Part shown: in pieces, positions 1 to 9,122 of the stretch | How the letters are laid out: every line of letters begins with the position of its first letter | Position numbering within the stretch: position 1 is the stretch's first letter | From: Paenibacillus sp. DMB5 | Lineage (GTDB): Bacteria > Bacillota > Bacilli > Paenibacillales > Paenibacillaceae | Direction of reading: 5' to 3' | Assembly (NCBI RefSeq): GCF_001517085.1 | Contig: NZ_LRAC01000120.1 | Location: 248,001 to 312,000, forward strand | Length of the DNA stretch: 64,000 nt | Notes under the pieces: generated by a model | Told to the model about the DNA's origin: nothing | The model's database searches: none | What the model saw: only the letters and a program-made list of their open reading frames with translations | Translations under genes and position numbers: made by a program

Positions 1-27
1 TCCAGCGGCTTTAAGGAGACGTTCCCT

Positions 28-1242
28 ATGAGAAAACTGCGGATTACGTCTGGTATCGCGGCATTCACATCCTTATGTGTGCTTCTGTCCGGATGCTGGG
101 ATCTGGTTGAAATTAACCGATCCTCCCTGTTAACCGGGGTTGCTATAGAACAGGGCAAGGAGCACAGGCTGAAGCAGACCTTTGAAGTATTAAATGCAGC
201 AGAAGCTCAGGCTATTGAGGGCGGTAAAGGGATGTCACCCACGACATTATATACATCTGAAGGAGACACTCTTGCAGATACAGTCGCCAGGCTGAATGAT
301 CAATTCGATCGTCTGCTGCTGCTCTCCCATATTCGGGTGCTCCTGATTGATGAACAGATGGCCAGGAAAGGACTGAATCAGCTTCTTGATGCAGTAAGAA
401 GATCCCGGTATGTCCGTGAGGATGTTCTGATCCTTATTACCAAAGATGTTCCAGCTGGACAGGTATTACAAATCTTGAATCCCGGAGGTGAATATGGCAG
501 CCTCAAAATCCGTAACCAGATTGAAAATTTTCAGTCCACGTGGGGAGGCGTGCCGGAGACCCGGCTGTTTGATATTACGCAGGCAACACTAGCCCATGGC
601 AGAGAGCTAATGCTTGGAGCCCTGACGGTTCAAGGCAACGCCTCTGACAGCAGCAATATGGACAGTCTGAAATCAACTGTGCCCCAATCGATAGTCAAGG
701 TTTCCGGGGCCGGTATATTCAGGAATGATAAGCTGGTCGGTTTTCTCTCTGAATACGATACACGTATCGTAAATCTGATTCGAAATCAATTAAAGGTAAC
801 ATCGCTGTCTGTTCCGCTTGAAGATAAAGACACCTTTACTTCGATCCGGTATCAGCATTCCAAGACCAGGCTTAAGGTTGAACTAAAAGAAAAAAAAGCG
901 TTAATCCGCGTACAGATTGAAGGAGAGGGGCACATCGGTGGTATTCCCCCGAGCATCCCTATAGATAAGATTAAGGGATATGAGGTACTTGAACAGAAGA
1001 CTGCTGAATATATCACTGAACAAATGAAGGAGGTCATCGGTAAGATCCAGCGGAATTATCAGGTCGATGTATTCGGATTCGGAGAATACCTGTACCGCCA
1101 TCACAACCGTGAGTTTATGAAGGTTCAAAAAGACTGGAACCGGTTTTTCTCCGAGGCAGATATAAATGTATCAGTTAAGGTGCATATTGCCCGGTCCGAA
1201 CTTAAGACAAAATCCTTACAAAGAGAACCGGCTGCTCCATAA
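28..1242 (+). CDS. Ger(x)C-family spore germination lipoprotein
   Basis: Likely the C subunit of a GerA-type nutrient germinant receptor, a lipoprotein on the outer face of the spore inner membrane. The 404-residue product starts with a basic N-terminus and a hydrophobic stretch ending in a lipobox (LLSGC, Cys at about residue 23). The next residues, WDLVEINR, are the usual GerC N-terminal signature. Length is typical for the family. The ATG follows a TAAGGAGA ribosome site at 12-19. The A and B subunits would be expected just upstream, outside the window. Family assignment is firm; the germinant cannot be inferred. Confidence 0.9.
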   Translation: MRKLRITSGIAAFTSLCVLLSGCWDLVEINRSSLLTGVAIEQGKEHRLKQTFEVLNAAEAQAIEGGKGMSPTTLYTSEGDTLADTVARLNDQFDRLLLLSHIRVLLIDEQMARKGLNQLLDAVRRSRYVREDVLILITKDVPAGQVLQILNPGGEYGSLKIRNQIENFQSTWGGVPETRLFDITQATLAHGRELMLGALTVQGNASDSSNMDSLKSTVPQSIVKVSGAGIFRNDKLVGFLSEYDTRIVNLIRNQLKVTSLSVPLEDKDTFTSIRYQHSKTRLKVELKEKKALIRVQIEGEGHIGGIPPSIPIDKIKGYEVLEQKTAEYITEQMKEVIGKIQRNYQVDVFGFGEYLYRHHNREFMKVQKDWNRFFSEADINVSVKVHIARSELKTKSLQREPAAP

Positions 1243-1375
1243 AATATCAAAAGCATTGGAGCATCATTCTCAGGGTAGCGGATACCTTCTTTTCTTTTTT
1301 CAGCGTAAGTTAGGATAGTTTTCCCCTCTGCAATGCATAATAGATAGTAAAACTACTTCAAGGAGGCCTGTATAC

Positions 1376-3037
1376 ATGCCAGAGAACCGGCTTTGGATTG
1401 GGGCACTGGGCGGCGTAACGGAGATCGGCAAAAATATGTATTTTATTCAATACGGTGATGATATTATCGTGGTTGACTGCGGCTCCAAGTTCCCCGATGA
1501 AAGTCTGCTGGGTATTGACCTGATCATACCGGATATTTCCTATCTGCTGGCTCATCCCGACAAAGTGAAGGCACTGATCGTCACCCACGGTCATGAGGAT
1601 CATATCGGAGGAATTCCGTATCTGCTGAAACAGCTCAATCTTCCGCTGTATGCCTCCAGTCTCACGCTGGGATTAATTGAAAGCAAGCTTAAAGAACATG
1701 GACTGCTCCGCCAGACCAGCCTGCACCGTATAGATTCGGAGTCTATTCTTGACTTTGGCAGCACTAAAGTAAGCTTTTTCAGAACCAACCACAGTATTCC
1801 CGATTGCCTTGGTGTTGTGTTCGATACACCGGAAGGCACCGTTGTGCATACAGGCGATTTCAAGTTTGATATGACCCCTGTCAACAGACAGTATCCGGAC
1901 ATACATAAAATGGCCGACATCGGTAAAAAAGGCGTCCGTTTTCTGCTCTCTGAAAGCACCAATGCCGAACGGCCCGGGTTCACTCCCTCTGAGAGACTGG
2001 TGGGTACACACATTGAAGAAGCTTTTCAAAAAGCGGACCGCAGAATCTTCATCTCCACCTTCGCCTCCAATGTCCACCGCCTGCAGCAGATCGTTGATGC
2101 CGCCAGCCTGACCGGACGCAAGCTTGCCCTGCTTGGCCGGAGCATGGTGAACGTTGTTGGCGTATCCCAGGAGCTGGGGTATTTGAATGTGCCGGAAGGG
2201 ATGCTGGTCGAACCTGCCGAAGCGGCCAAGCTGCCGCCGCACGAGATTGCCGTCCTGTGCACAGGCAGCCAGGGTGAGCCGATGGCCGCGTTGTCCCGTC
2301 TGGCGAATTCCAGCAACCGGCAGATGGAGATCAGCGCCGGGGACACCGTGCTGCTCGCAGCCAATCCGATTCCCGGCAATGAACGCAATGTAGCCCGGAT
2401 TATTGATAACCTGTACGTTCTGGGCGCCAAAGTCATCTATGGTTCACGAAGCGAGCTTCATGTATCCGGCCATGGCAGCCAGGAGGAGCTGAAGCTGATG
2501 CTGACACTGATGAAACCGGAATATTTCATTCCGATTCACGGGGAATACCGGATGCTCCATCATCACCGCCTGCTGGCTGAGGCTGTAGGGGTTGAAGGGG
2601 ACAAGATCTTCCTGCTGAAAAACGGCGAGCTGGTCGAATCCGCAGGCGGCGTTGTCAGACAATCTGGACGCGTACCCGCCGGGCAAATCTATGTTGACGG
2701 GCTTGGCATCGGCGACATCGGCAACGTGGTTCTGCGGGACCGCCGCCAATTATCTGCGGACGGTATTCTGATCACAGTGATCACACTAAGCCAGTCAGAC
2801 GGACGGCTGCTGAATGAACCGGATACCATTTCCCGCGGATTCATTTACGTCCGCAATTCGGATAAGCTGATCGAGGAGATTAATCAGCTTGTCGTAGCTA
2901 CCCTCGAGAAATTGAACCAGGCTGACCTGGGACAGTGGAATGTCATCAAACAGACCCTCAAAGAAGCACTCGGGAAATTTCTGTACGAGAAAACCAAGCG
3001 CCGCCCAATGATCCTGCCGATTATCATTGAAGTGTAA
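1376..3037 (+). CDS. rnj: Ribonuclease J (metallo-beta-lactamase/beta-CASP RNase)
   Basis: Endo/5'-3' exoribonuclease of mRNA decay and RNA maturation in the cytoplasm. The 553-residue product carries the metal-binding motif HGHEDHIGG (H71, H73, D75, H76), further ligands in TNHSIPD and HTGDFKFD, the beta-CASP block with GRSM and CTGSQGEPMAAL, and the HVSGHG motif. It ends in KTKRRPMILPIIIEV like Bacillus RNase J1. The intact HGHEDHIGG resembles catalytic J1 more than degenerate J2. The ATG follows AGGAGG at 1361-1366. Bacillales often carry several RNase J paralogues, so which one this is remains open. Confidence 0.93.
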   Translation: MPENRLWIGALGGVTEIGKNMYFIQYGDDIIVVDCGSKFPDESLLGIDLIIPDISYLLAHPDKVKALIVTHGHEDHIGGIPYLLKQLNLPLYASSLTLGLIESKLKEHGLLRQTSLHRIDSESILDFGSTKVSFFRTNHSIPDCLGVVFDTPEGTVVHTGDFKFDMTPVNRQYPDIHKMADIGKKGVRFLLSESTNAERPGFTPSERLVGTHIEEAFQKADRRIFISTFASNVHRLQQIVDAASLTGRKLALLGRSMVNVVGVSQELGYLNVPEGMLVEPAEAAKLPPHEIAVLCTGSQGEPMAALSRLANSSNRQMEISAGDTVLLAANPIPGNERNVARIIDNLYVLGAKVIYGSRSELHVSGHGSQEELKLMLTLMKPEYFIPIHGEYRMLHHHRLLAEAVGVEGDKIFLLKNGELVESAGGVVRQSGRVPAGQIYVDGLGIGDIGNVVLRDRRQLSADGILITVITLSQSDGRLLNEPDTISRGFIYVRNSDKLIEEINQLVVATLEKLNQADLGQWNVIKQTLKEALGKFLYEKTKRRPMILPIIIEV

Positions 3038-3042
3038 TATAC

Positions 3043-3072
3043 TGAAGGCCCGCGAAATTTCGCGGGCCTTCA
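3043..3072 (+). terminator. Perfect 30-bp inverted repeat after RNase J
   Basis: A perfect palindrome starts 5 bp after the RNase J stop (stem TGAAGGCCCGCGAAA and its complement). No T-run follows on the plus strand, so it may be a weak or factor-dependent terminator, or an mRNA 3'-end stabiliser. Confidence 0.6.
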
Positions 3073-3146
3073 AATTGGTTGTCCTACCTCCCACTTTTTG
3101 CGAATAGGCTAGTACTGGCTATTACCCTAAAAAGGAGGAGAACAAC

Positions 3147-3782
3147 ATTCATTCTTTTGTCTCGTACATGCTTCTGGGTTTATCCCTTTCCGCACCCATC
3201 GGACCCATAAATGCAGCTCAGCTGGACAAGGGTCTGCGCGGGGGATTCCTTCACGCCTGGTCACTCGGGCTCGGTGCCGTCAGTGCTGACATCATCTATA
3301 TGCTGCTCGTCTATTTCGGCATGATCCATCTGCTGGATGCACCGTTTGTCAAAGCCTTTTTGTGGCTGTTCGGTTTTTTTGTCCTTGTCTATACGGGCAT
3401 TGACGGTATCAGGAGCTCAAGGGAAATTTCAGCAGCCGGTTTAAGAGGCGGCGGTGACACCTCCCTGTTCAGATCCTTCCTGTCCGGCTTCCTTATGTCC
3501 CTGTTCAACCCTTTGTCCATCCTCTTCTGGCTCGGAATTTACGGCTCTGTGCTTGCCAAAGCAGCCAGCGAATTCCCGATGCAGCAGCTGCTCATTTACA
3601 GCGGAGGGATTGTACTCGGCATCCTGCTGTGGGATTTCTCGATGGCTGCCGCTTCAAGCGTATTCCGCAGACTGCTGACCACCCGTGTACTGCAGGCTAT
3701 TTCAGTCTTGTCAGGCCTGTCGCTTATCGGTTTCGGCCTGTATTTCGGGGTACAGGCTGCCCGGCTGCTGTTCCTTCACTAA
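3147..3782 (+). CDS. LysE/RhtB-family amino acid exporter, probable ATT start
   Basis: Inner-membrane exporter of the LysE/YrhP family with about six hydrophobic segments. The GLSLSAPIGPINAAQ motif near the N-terminus is characteristic. The first ATG (3168) lies 29 bases after the ribosome site AAAGGAGG (3131-3138), too far for normal initiation, and would cut the first residues of helix 1. In the same frame ATT at 3147 lies 8 bases after the site and gives (M)HSFVSYMLLGLSLSAP, matching relatives, which start 7-9 residues before LGLSLSAP. ATT initiation is therefore inferred. The end overlaps the convergent permease gene by 4 bp. Substrate unknown. Confidence 0.85.
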   Translation: MHSFVSYMLLGLSLSAPIGPINAAQLDKGLRGGFLHAWSLGLGAVSADIIYMLLVYFGMIHLLDAPFVKAFLWLFGFFVLVYTGIDGIRSSREISAAGLRGGGDTSLFRSFLSGFLMSLFNPLSILFWLGIYGSVLAKAASEFPMQQLLIYSGGIVLGILLWDFSMAAASSVFRRLLTTRVLQAISVLSGLSLIGFGLYFGVQAARLLFLH

Positions 3783-5224
3783 ACCTTGCTTTTGCGCAGC
3801 CGGATGCCCTTGATTCTGAATTCTGAGCCCGGGAGAGTTTGGTGCCCGGCAATTTCAGTGTCCTGCTGCTCCTGCTCCTGTTCCGCTGAGGCTGTCCCAT
3901 GCTTGCGCTTCACACGCTGAACAATAAAGTCACTTAGCGCGATCAGAGCAATAATCAGCAGGCTGATGAAGAATCCCGGGCGGCTTACTTTATGGAAAAG
4001 AGTACCCGTAACCGCAGCTCCGATCAGAATAAGTCCGCTCCAGCGCTTGAGTCCGCTCAGCTTGCCGGATTTAAGCAGCTTTCCGGATGACAGCAGAATC
4101 CATGACCAGTTATATAGGATCATGAGGCCGGCAGCGGTCGTGATGTATTCGTATACCCTGTCCGGCAGCCACAGTGACATCATAATGGCTCCGGTTAATC
4201 CGGCGGCAATCAGACAGAGCGCAAGAAACGGATACTTGTCCTTCCACTTCTTTGCAAACATCCGGGGGGCATCCCCTTCCTGGGCCAGGGTAATCATCAT
4301 GGAGGTAATCGCATACAGTGATGCGGTCATGGTCGAGAAGCCGGCAATAATCAGCACCCCGTTGAACAGATGGGGAACGAAAGCCAGCCGGTCGCTGCTC
4401 AATGCCAGCATAAACGGACTTTCTTTAGGATTAAACGCACTGAGCGGAACCATAATGACAGCGAGACCGATGGATAGTACATAGACCGTTGCCAGCGACA
4501 GCAGCATGACCTTGCCGGCCTTGGGCGCTTCTTCCGGATTCTCCAGCCTGTTTGCCATAATGCCCAGCACTTCGATGCCGCCATAAGCATAGAAGGCAAA
4601 AATAAAAGCAGACCACAGGCCAATTCCTCCTGAAGGAAGCCAGCCCTTGAAGCCGTTAGGCATGTCAGGGGTATACTTGGCGCCTCCAATCCATCCGGCC
4701 AAAAAAGCCGCTGCCAGTATCAGAAACATCAGAATCGCAGACACTTTGATAACAGCCAGCACATTTTCCACCCGGTCAAACCCCTTGTTGCCGAAAAAGA
4801 CGATGATCAGACTGAGCACGGCATACCCAGCTGCAAACGTCCACATCGGCACCGCCGGGAACCAGAACCGGGAGAAAATGGACAGCGCCGTAAGCTGGCT
4901 GCCCATAATCAGCAGCTCGGAGAACCAGTATACCCAGCCGCTGCCGAATCCTGCCCAGCTTCCGAAAGCCTTTTTGGCATAGGACCGGAACGAGCCCTGT
5001 TCAGGATGCTGGGCAGTCATCTGTGCCAGCGCATCAAAGACCACATATGTACCGGCAGCTGCCAGTAAATAGACGAGCAGTACGGCCGGACCGCCAATAG
5101 AAATGGCCAGTCCAGAGCCGAGAAAATAACCTGTGCCGATCGTTCCGGCAACCCCGAGCAAACTTAACTGCCACCATTTCAGTTTCTTTTCCTGTGTTTT
5201 CTCTTTACCCGAAGCCTGATTCAT
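3779..5224 (-). CDS. APC-superfamily amino acid permease
   Basis: Proton-coupled amino acid uptake permease of the AAT/YbxG-like group, with about 12 membrane segments. The family start GVAGTIGTGYFLGSG and the following GGPAVLLVYLLAA helix are visible. A start at 5224 (MNQASGKEK) is preferred because GAGGA lies about 9 bases upstream; an in-frame ATG at 5239 has poor spacing. The C-terminal ~35 residues are hydrophilic and rich in Glu/Gln. It stands alone and convergent with the LysE gene. Substrate not inferable. Confidence 0.88.
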   Translation of the reverse strand: MNQASGKEKTQEKKLKWWQLSLLGVAGTIGTGYFLGSGLAISIGGPAVLLVYLLAAAGTYVVFDALAQMTAQHPEQGSFRSYAKKAFGSWAGFGSGWVYWFSELLIMGSQLTALSIFSRFWFPAVPMWTFAAGYAVLSLIIVFFGNKGFDRVENVLAVIKVSAILMFLILAAAFLAGWIGGAKYTPDMPNGFKGWLPSGGIGLWSAFIFAFYAYGGIEVLGIMANRLENPEEAPKAGKVMLLSLATVYVLSIGLAVIMVPLSAFNPKESPFMLALSSDRLAFVPHLFNGVLIIAGFSTMTASLYAITSMMITLAQEGDAPRMFAKKWKDKYPFLALCLIAAGLTGAIMMSLWLPDRVYEYITTAAGLMILYNWSWILLSSGKLLKSGKLSGLKRWSGLILIGAAVTGTLFHKVSRPGFFISLLIIALIALSDFIVQRVKRKHGTASAEQEQEQQDTEIAGHQTLPGSEFRIKGIRLRKSKV

Positions 5225-5309
5225 GAATACCGTCCTCATTCTCTTTAGAATTTGAGCGTCTACTCCATTCTAGAGTTCCCGTTCAGGAGGATATTCATGA
5301 AACCAATTA

Positions 5310-5539
5310 TTATCCTTTGGGCGGATAAGGATCATTTCCGTAGCTGACCGAGTCTGAAATCTTCCCGTCTTTATTGTGAACCTTCAGCTCGGTACGGGCT
5401 TTCTTCGCTTCCTCACGGCCGGCTGCTCGGCCTCCTCTTTGGTGCGGTGATGGCTGAGCTTCCCGCCGCCGGTCTGATTATCCCAGCCTCCGTCAGGATT
5501 CGGTGTAGTATGAATGTTGTGTTTGCGCTGATCTGCCAC
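5310..5539 (-). CDS. DUF2188 small protein, broken by a single-base frameshift
   Basis: Small soluble protein of the DUF2188 family. A GTG start at 5539 lies 8 bases after an AAAGGAGG site. The first frame reads VADQRKHNIHTTPNPDGGW, then NQTGGGKLSHHRTKEEAEQ, the typical DUF2188 core. Near 5415-5424 the frame breaks. Adding one base restores REEAKKARTELKVHNKDGKI and a natural end ..YPPKG at the stop at 5310, which is the usual DUF2188 C-terminus. The break is either a recent mutation or a sequencing deletion. Function unknown; about 76 residues when repaired. Confidence 0.7.
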
Positions 5540-5641
5540 TTGAAATCCTCCTTTGCTGATTAGTCTGCCAATCATTAACCGTATAAGGTTACCGGCAATC
5601 AGCGTCAGCGCAGTTCGAATAGTATCGTTTAACAATACAAA

Positions 5642-5661
5642 AGCCGCGCTATTGCGCGGCT
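5642..5661 (-). terminator. Terminator of the 11.4-5.7 kb minus-strand operon
   Basis: An 8-bp perfect GC-rich stem (AGCCGCGC/GCGCGGCT) with a 4-base loop, followed on the minus strand by TTTTGTATTGT, lies just after the nitroreductase stop. Confidence 0.8.
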
Positions 5662-5667
5662 AATCTT

Positions 5668-6153
5668 TTATGGACGGTAAGTGATCTTGGAAGTTACAGG
5701 CGTTCTCTGCTTGAGCTGCGGGATTTCTTCCGGATAGCCGATACCAAAAACACCGATTACATCGTAATCCTCCGGGACACCTAGAATAAGACGGTTATGA
5801 GGCAGTGCACCTAATGAGGCCCAATAGGCCCCCGCGCCTGCCTCATGTGCGGCCAGAAGAAAATTCTGGGCAAAACAGGAAACCGCCATAACGTTCTCGT
5901 CACGCTCGAACGGAGTTGCTGCAGATTTGGATAATAGCACAAGGACAACCGGCGCTCCGCCAAAGTCCGTCTTATGCTTCAGCTCTGCCCTTGTTTCCGA
6001 TCCGATGATTACAATCTCCCACGGTTCATTCATCCGGTGGTTCGGCGCATAGCTCGCAGCCTCAAGCCAGGATAACAGGTCTGCTTCGCTGACAGGATCC
6101 GGCTTGAACTGTTTAACACTTCTCCGCGTTTTGATGATATCCATTATGCTCAT
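5668..6153 (-). CDS. Nitroreductase-family flavoprotein (short form)
   Basis: Probable FMN-dependent NAD(P)H oxidoreductase of the YdjA-like nitroreductase group. At 161 residues it is shorter than the usual ~190-220. Family features are TRRSVKQFKPDPV at the N-terminus (FMN phosphate contact), PNHRMNEPWEIVII, and GAGAYWASLGALPHNRLILGVP with a C-terminal GIGYPEE block. AAGGAGG precedes the ATG by about 12 bases. It is last in a five-gene minus unit, 29 bases after the amine oxidase stop, and is followed by a terminator. Physiological substrate unknown. Confidence 0.85.
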   Translation of the reverse strand: MSIMDIIKTRRSVKQFKPDPVSEADLLSWLEAASYAPNHRMNEPWEIVIIGSETRAELKHKTDFGGAPVVLVLLSKSAATPFERDENVMAVSCFAQNFLLAAHEAGAGAYWASLGALPHNRLILGVPEDYDVIGVFGIGYPEEIPQLKQRTPVTSKITYRP

Positions 6154-6182
6154 TAGCTGAATCGCCCTCCTTGATGTTTGTA

Positions 6183-7313
6183 TTAACCCTGCTGCTCTAT
6201 GGCTTTGCCAAGATCATAATCCAGGAGCTCTATGTCCGGGTTAATTCCCAGTGCCAGCTTCGCCAGCTGGCTTCCGATAAACGGCCCCATCGTTAATCCT
6301 GAGGCTCCGAGCCCGTTGGCAGCAAGCAGTCCCTCCCAGCCCGGCACTGCACCGATTACCGGGAGAAAACCCGGGGTAAACGGCCGGAAGCCTACCCGTA
6401 CCTCTTGAACTGAACTGTCTGCCAGTCCGGGAGCCAGCTCCAGCCCTTTGTTGAGGACCTCCTGTATCCCGGCGGCTGTTACGCTTGTATCATAGCCTTC
6501 AATATCGTTTTCGTGTGTTGCTCCAATCACGATCCTGCCCCCGTCAAAGGACAGGAGGTACTGATCCGTAGGCGGAATAACTACGGGCCAGGAGCCTGTA
6601 TCCGCTTGATCCGCTATCTTCAGGTGCATGATCTGGCCCTTCTGATAGCTCACCTTAAGCCTGATACCGAGCGGCAGCAACAACGGCCCTGCCCACGCAC
6701 CGGCACATATGATCACTGTATCTGCAGAGAAAATCTGCCCGTCAGCCACCGCTCCGTTAACACGGTTTCCGGTAAATTGCAGCGTCGCATCCCCATTTAG
6801 CAGCCGGGCTCCACTGCGCCGGGCAGACCGCAGCAGCGCATCTCGCAGCGCCCGTCCATCGACCCGCGCAGCACCGCTGACCTGCAGGGAATAATAGCCT
6901 TCAGCCAGCAGCGGAACCTGTTCACGTGTCTGCTGCCCAGTCAGCATGGTTAATTCGCCAATCTCCGGCGCATCCTCCAGCCGCTTTCTTGCACGTTCTT
7001 CCTGCTGCTTGAGTTTGTCCGTGTCCACATGGACACTAAGCGCACCAACCCGGGCATACCCGGTCTCGGTCTCCCCCTCCTGCTCAAGCTCGCTGATCAA
7101 ACCGGGGTAAAAGCGGGCTCCCGCTTTGGCCAGCCTGTACCAGGCCTGATTACGCCGCTGCGACAGCCAGGGGCAGATGATCCCGGCAGCAGCATCTGTT
7201 GCCTGCCCCGGGTCCTTACGGTCGATAATCAGCACCTCTGCGCCCAGCTTCGCCAGCTGATAAGCCGTTGAAGCGCCTAGAATTCCTGCACCGATGACGA
7301 TGACTTTTCTCAT
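6183..7313 (-). CDS. FAD-dependent amine/amino acid oxidase (DAO family, glycine-oxidase-like)
   Basis: Flavoenzyme of the D-amino acid/glycine oxidase (DAO) family, predicted to oxidise an amine or amino acid with FAD. The N-terminus MRKVIVIGAGILGASTAYQL is the Rossmann dinucleotide-binding motif; RKDPGQATDAAAGIICPW follows, and the C-terminal GLGASGLTMGP contacts FAD. The start at 7313 is chosen because GAGAGGAAA precedes it; an in-frame ATG at 7349 adds 12 residues but has no ribosome site. The 376 residues match ThiO/glycine oxidases. No thiamine genes are nearby, so a ThiO role is not supported; the amidohydrolase upstream suggests catabolism of a small nitrogenous compound. Confidence 0.85.
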   Translation of the reverse strand: MRKVIVIGAGILGASTAYQLAKLGAEVLIIDRKDPGQATDAAAGIICPWLSQRRNQAWYRLAKAGARFYPGLISELEQEGETETGYARVGALSVHVDTDKLKQQEERARKRLEDAPEIGELTMLTGQQTREQVPLLAEGYYSLQVSGAARVDGRALRDALLRSARRSGARLLNGDATLQFTGNRVNGAVADGQIFSADTVIICAGAWAGPLLLPLGIRLKVSYQKGQIMHLKIADQADTGSWPVVIPPTDQYLLSFDGGRIVIGATHENDIEGYDTSVTAAGIQEVLNKGLELAPGLADSSVQEVRVGFRPFTPGFLPVIGAVPGWEGLLAANGLGASGLTMGPFIGSQLAKLALGINPDIELLDYDLGKAIEQQG

Positions 7314-7358
7314 GATGACTTTCCTCTCCCTGGCAGACTTTCTATACAACTGCCGGAT

Positions 7359-8228
7359 TTATTTCAGTTTGTTGATCAGCTGCTCCAGCTTGGGAAATAC
7401 CCGCAGCGCATTTTTGTAGAAGACATCTTCCCAGTGTACTTCAGGAATGAGGTGCTTCACAAATGTAATATAGGCGTCCAGCGGAATAAGCGGCCAGTCG
7501 GTACCGAACACCAGCCGTTCATACTTCTCGGCAAAAACAATGGCGCGGCGGAAATGATCGGTATACGTCTGCTCACCCAACAGCCTGTTAACCTTGGCAG
7601 AATCACCGACAATCCAGCCCGACAGGTCGCTGTACAGGTTCGGATTTTTCTCCAGCAGGGCTGCGGTATCCATTACCCAGGGATCTCCAAGATGGCAGAG
7701 CATAAAGGTGAGGTCCCGGTGCTTCAGGAAGGTCTCCTCCATCGACAGCGGGTGGGAATATTTCAGCAGCCCTTTATCTGCATAGGTAAGCCCTCCATGA
7801 ATGACGATGGGCATATTATATTGCGAAGCCAGCCTGTAGACAGGATCATAGATTTCGTCGCCGACATTGAAATGATAGTAGCCTGCGTACAGCTTGATGC
7901 CTACAACATGCTCTTCACGCAGAGACTGCTCCAGTGCTTCCAGCTGTCCGGCCAGGTGCAGTGTAAGCGGGTTAATGCCCACACAGGTGTACAGATTGTC
8001 CGGCAGTGTATCCGCCAGATCAAGCCGCATCGGATTCAGGGCCTCAGAATCGGGAAAAGCTCCCGGCAGTGTCTCCGTCACGCCCATTCCCACACCTGCT
8101 ATGACACCGGAGCGCCGGAATTCTTCGAGCAGCCCCTTTTCCGAATAATCAATATTTGCCAGCGTCTGCGCCGTCTCGTGAAAGGCTTCAATATTGGAAT
8201 AATGGACATGTGCATCGATGATTTTCAT
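7359..8228 (-). CDS. Amidohydrolase-2 (TIM-barrel metal hydrolase) family protein
   Basis: Predicted metal-dependent hydrolase or decarboxylase of the amidohydrolase-related family (PF04909 type), 289 residues. The N-terminal DAHVHYSN supplies the metal-binding HxH on strand 1. GIKLYAGY, IVIHGG, MLCHLGDPW and GTDWPL provide the other ligand positions (H of IHGG, H of CHLG, D of GTDWP). The ATG follows GGAAAGGAC by about 11 bases. It sits 26 bases after the beta-sandwich gene and 45 bases before the amine oxidase, consistent with one transcript. Substrate unknown. Confidence 0.85.
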   Translation of the reverse strand: MKIIDAHVHYSNIEAFHETAQTLANIDYSEKGLLEEFRRSGVIAGVGMGVTETLPGAFPDSEALNPMRLDLADTLPDNLYTCVGINPLTLHLAGQLEALEQSLREEHVVGIKLYAGYYHFNVGDEIYDPVYRLASQYNMPIVIHGGLTYADKGLLKYSHPLSMEETFLKHRDLTFMLCHLGDPWVMDTAALLEKNPNLYSDLSGWIVGDSAKVNRLLGEQTYTDHFRRAIVFAEKYERLVFGTDWPLIPLDAYITFVKHLIPEVHWEDVFYKNALRVFPKLEQLINKLK

Positions 8229-8254
8229 AGATAAGATAAGTCCTTTCCTGGAAT

Positions 8255-9121
8255 CTACAGGTTGAATTTAATGTTTAACAGGTCCCGGAAGGCCTCTTCC
8301 GGAATATCCAGGTCAGAGAGCAGATAAAACTGCGGTGTGCTGAACCGGCTCTCCCCGTCTTTCAGGTACAGCTGCTCTGCCACATAAGAAGAAATGACAT
8401 GAGTATTAACCATCAGCTCAGGCGCTGCCTGATCCGGACTGCTCATTAAGCTCAGTCGCTGCTTCCGCTCACTCGAGTGATATTGAATGATCCCGCCTGC
8501 GCTGATTGTCTCATTCTGGACTCTGCCGGCCTTGTAGGTGATCTGCTCTCCGTTCGCGTTCTTAAGTGTTCCTCTGCCGTCCTTGAGCTGGCTTCCTGTC
8601 TTGTAAAAGGCAGAGGTGTGCAGCTTAAGCGGGTGCAGCGGTGCACCTGTATTCTGCATGATCTGGACTACAGAAGCAAGCACCGGTGAGCCCGGCAGCA
8701 GCAGGAAATAGTGATGCAGGGCAAGCCCGCGCATTTTGCGGTTACGGGTTACTTCAATGCTGATCTTTAGGCCTGACCAGCGGTTACCCTGATTATCAGC
8801 CAGTTCGGCAAAGGACGCTTCCCGCGGCTCCTCCAGCAGACTGAGCAGCGAAATATCTTCAGGGCCGGCTATTATACCTCCGGTCCACGGATTCCACCAG
8901 GACTTGGGCTGCGGTAACGGATAGGACGAGTCGAGCCATTCCTCGCCTTGATATTGCAGGGAAAACAGAGCTGGTGCGAAGCTGCTGTCAGCCTTAATCT
9001 GCAGCACGCCGTTGTCGGCGGTAAGAATCTCACCTTGTTCTGTAGGGCTCACCTGCCGCTTCACTTCATCCCCGGATACCGGAATCACCAGAAAGCTTTC
9101 AGCCGAATGATAGGTTTCCAT
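8255..9121 (-). CDS. Uncharacterised beta-rich protein, possibly the C-terminal part of the GNAT protein upstream
   Basis: I do not recognise a named family. The 288-residue product is rich in beta strands and aromatic residues (PKSWWNPWTGGIIAGPEDIS; CDS ends ..RDLLNIKFNL) and has no signal peptide or membrane segment. It resembles a galactose-mutarotase or beta-sandwich accessory fold, but no catalytic motif is evident. The ATG lies one base after the stop of the upstream 751-residue gene (TGATATG) and has no ribosome site. It may be translationally coupled, or it may be the missing C-terminal domain of a single ~1040-residue protein split by an indel near 9125-9140. Confidence 0.6.
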   Translation of the reverse strand: METYHSAESFLVIPVSGDEVKRQVSPTEQGEILTADNGVLQIKADSSFAPALFSLQYQGEEWLDSSYPLPQPKSWWNPWTGGIIAGPEDISLLSLLEEPREASFAELADNQGNRWSGLKISIEVTRNRKMRGLALHHYFLLLPGSPVLASVVQIMQNTGAPLHPLKLHTSAFYKTGSQLKDGRGTLKNANGEQITYKAGRVQNETISAGGIIQYHSSERKQRLSLMSSPDQAAPELMVNTHVISSYVAEQLYLKDGESRFSTPQFYLLSDLDIPEEAFRDLLNIKFNL

Positions 9122-9122
9122 A

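Noticed and set aside
3043-3072. Classical Rho-independent terminator after RNase J
   Set aside because: The inverted repeat is perfect, but no T-run follows, so only an inverted repeat with probable terminator role is claimed.
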